DNA of 7,325 bases from Aquimarina sp. (GTDB taxonomy: Bacteria; Bacteroidota; Bacteroidia; Flavobacteriales; Flavobacteriaceae): NCBI GenBank assembly GCA_020628975.1, contig JAHDEF010000082.1:1-7325 (forward strand). Reading direction: 5' to 3'. The notes beneath the pieces were generated by a model. It searched no databases and was not told the origin of the DNA. It saw nothing but the letters and a program-made list of their open reading frames with translations. This document shows positions 5,995 to 7,325 of this stretch, piece after piece. The stretch's first letter is position 1. Each line of letters starts with the position of its first letter. Made by a program: the position numbers and the translations under genes.

Positions 5995-7137
5995 CTATTT
6001 TACAGCAGCACATCCTGCCATTGTAGTGATTTTTATTGCCTCGGTTGGCGCTAAATTTTCATTGCGTTTCACTACTTCCGAAACTACATTTTTAGTTAAA
6101 TCTTTAAAAGCATTGCTTAAAGATGAACCTTCTTGTAAAGCTGCAGGCCTACCTACATCACCTGCTTCACGAATGCTTTGCACTAAGGGAATTTCCCCTA
6201 AAAAAGGAACGTTTATATCAGTTGCTAAATTTTTAGCGCCTTCTTTTCCAAAAATATAATATTTGTTATTCGGCAATTCTTCTGGAGTAAAATATGCCAT
6301 GTTTTCAACAATTCCTAAAACAGGTACATTGATGCTTTCTTGCTGAAACATAGCCACCCCTTTTTTCGCATCAGCCAAAGCTACATGTTGTGGTGTACTT
6401 ACAACAACTGCCCCTGTAATTGGCAACGATTGCATAATTGATAAATGAATATCACCAGTACCTGGAGGTAAGTCTAACAACAAAAAATCTAGCTCACCCC
6501 AAGCTGCATCAAAAATCATTTGATTTAAAGCTTTTGCCGCCATTGGTCCTCTCCAAACTACTGCTTGATCGGGTGAAGTAAAAAACCCAATAGATAAAAT
6601 TTTCACCCCATAACTTTCAATAGGCTTCATTTTTGAACGCCCATCGACTTTTACCGATAAGGGTTTTTCGCGCTCAACATCAAACATAATGGGAGCAGAA
6701 GGCCCGTAGATATCAGCATCTAACAAGCCAACACTAAATCCCATTTTGCTTAAACTTACCGCTAAATTAGCGGTTACTGTAGATTTCCCTACACCTCCTT
6801 TACCAGAGGCAACGGCAACTATATTTTTAATACCTGGTATAGGTTTCCCTTTAATTTCAGGTGCTTTCTGTGATGTTTCCTTAACAGGAGTTTTCACCGA
6901 AACATTAACAGAAACTTTAGCTTTTTCATACACTTTTTCGTGTATTGCTTTCATTACATCTACTTCCGCTCGTTTTTTTATGTGTAGTGCGGGTGTTGCC
7001 AATTCTAAATCAACCATCACTTCATCGCCAAAAATATTAATGTTCTTAACGGCTCCACTTTCTACCATACTTTTACCTTCACCAGCTACGGTTACAGTAT
7101 CTAAAGCATCTAAAATTTCCTGTTTGTTTAATTTCAT
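5995..7137 (-). CDS. mrp: Mrp/NBP35-family P-loop ATPase, iron-sulfur cluster carrier
   Basis: This 380-residue protein belongs to the Mrp/ApbC/NBP35 group of ATPases that carry iron-sulfur clusters to target proteins in the cytoplasm. Residues about 1-85 are a DUF59/MIP18-type domain, followed by a short linker (about 86-100). The ATPase domain has the deviant Walker A motif SGKGGVGKST (111-120, with Lys113 and Lys118), DADIYGPSAP (140-149), and the Walker B region DLPPGTGD (222-229). The segment that in E. coli-type Mrp carries a CxxC (after ENM) here reads ENMAYFTPEELPNNKYYIFG at 278-297 and has no cysteine; the only cysteine is Cys376 in the tail MAGC. I recall this as typical of flavobacterial Mrp, so it is a lineage feature and not damage. 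The ATG at 7137 gives a standard start 32 bases after a good promoter box. It heads the minus-strand run with the NifU-like gene next. Confidence 0.95.
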   Translation of the reverse strand: MKLNKQEILDALDTVTVAGEGKSMVESGAVKNINIFGDEVMVDLELATPALHIKKRAEVDVMKAIHEKVYEKAKVSVNVSVKTPVKETSQKAPEIKGKPIPGIKNIVAVASGKGGVGKSTVTANLAVSLSKMGFSVGLLDADIYGPSAPIMFDVEREKPLSVKVDGRSKMKPIESYGVKILSIGFFTSPDQAVVWRGPMAAKALNQMIFDAAWGELDFLLLDLPPGTGDIHLSIMQSLPITGAVVVSTPQHVALADAKKGVAMFQQESINVPVLGIVENMAYFTPEELPNNKYYIFGKEGAKNLATDINVPFLGEIPLVQSIREAGDVGRPAALQEGSSLSNAFKDLTKNVVSEVVKRNENLAPTEAIKITTMAGCAAVK

Positions 7138-7168
7138 TAATTAATCTTATATAGATTTAATCTAATTG

Positions 7169-7198
7169 CAAATATACGCCATTTATAAATTTTGCAAA
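7169..7198 (-). promoter_or_regulatory. Bacteroidota-type promoter for mrp
   Basis: On the minus strand, TTTG (7198-7195), an 18-base spacer and TATATTTG (7176-7169) match the primary sigma factor consensus of this phylum (TTTG or TTG at -33, TAnnTTTG at -7) at every fixed base and with correct spacing. Transcription should start around 7162, leaving a leader of about 25 bases before the mrp ATG. This is the best promoter in the window and probably serves mrp and the three genes downstream. Confidence 0.8.
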
Positions 7199-7314
7199 TG
7201 GCTAAAAGTAGGCTTTATCTAAAAGTTATGGTAAATTTTAAGTGGGATATCCTTGGGGTACTATTAGGAATTTTCATCATTTTGTAATATTAAAAAAGCA
7301 CACTTCAAATTTGT

Positions 7315-7322
7315 TATCTTTA
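7315..7322 (+). promoter_or_regulatory. Possible -7 box for a plus-strand gene beyond the right edge
   Basis: TATCTTTA differs from TAnnTTTG only in the last base and has the TATCTTT core common before flavobacterial genes. No TTG lies at proper -33 spacing (the nearest upstream, at 7282-7284, is about 30 bases away). The window ends three bases later, so the gene it might serve cannot be seen. Confidence 0.3.
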
Positions 7323-7325
7323 CGG

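Noticed and set aside
6746..7144. Plus-strand ORF of 132 codons opposite mrp
   Set aside because: It lies antisense to the strongly conserved Mrp N-terminus and P-loop and shows no recognisable features; it is a shadow of mrp.

Overview
The window reads as a low-GC chromosome segment from the phylum Bacteroidota, most likely family Flavobacteriaceae. Four things support this. Promoter boxes follow the Bacteroidota TTTG...TAnnTTTG pattern. Most genes lack Shine-Dalgarno sites. The Mrp-type ATPase has no CxxC and ends in the MAGC tail I associate with flavobacteria. The gene set itself (ACC-deaminase-like enzyme, glucosaminidase/LysM lipoprotein, hemL, NifU C-domain protein, Mrp) is one I recall as ordinary in that family. 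No species can be named from the sequence alone.

The left block (2-2879, + strand) is a tight three-gene run. It holds the C-terminal four fifths of a PLP-dependent ACC deaminase/D-cysteine desulfhydrase family enzyme, a peptidoglycan-hydrolase lipoprotein that overlaps it by 14 bases, and hemL (tetrapyrrole synthesis) 3 bases later. The run ends at a perfect 19-bp inverted repeat with T-runs on both sides, a bidirectional terminator shared with a convergent 73-aa gene on the minus strand.

The middle block (about 3214-4471) starts with a 458-base, very A/T-rich gap in which I find no gene. A PAP2-family membrane phosphatase follows, whose promoter-like box lies so close to the ATG that its mRNA may be leaderless. 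Nineteen bases later is a 65-codon ORF that looks like the two ends of a carbon-nitrogen hydrolase (nitrilase family) gene joined in frame with the whole catalytic core missing. This is the most unusual object in the window.

The right block (4472-7137, - strand) is a probable operon in the order mrp, nifU-like, 167-aa conserved-looking unknown, 210-aa membrane protein. A well-formed Bacteroidota promoter precedes mrp. Mrp and the NifU C-domain protein fit a role in iron-sulfur cluster carriage and delivery; the two downstream genes have no function I can assign. The last 188 bases hold the mrp promoter, a doubtful 29-codon ORF and a possible promoter box for a gene beyond the right edge.

Most of the window is ordinary housekeeping DNA. 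I see no CRISPR array, insertion sequence, tRNA, rRNA or defence system.
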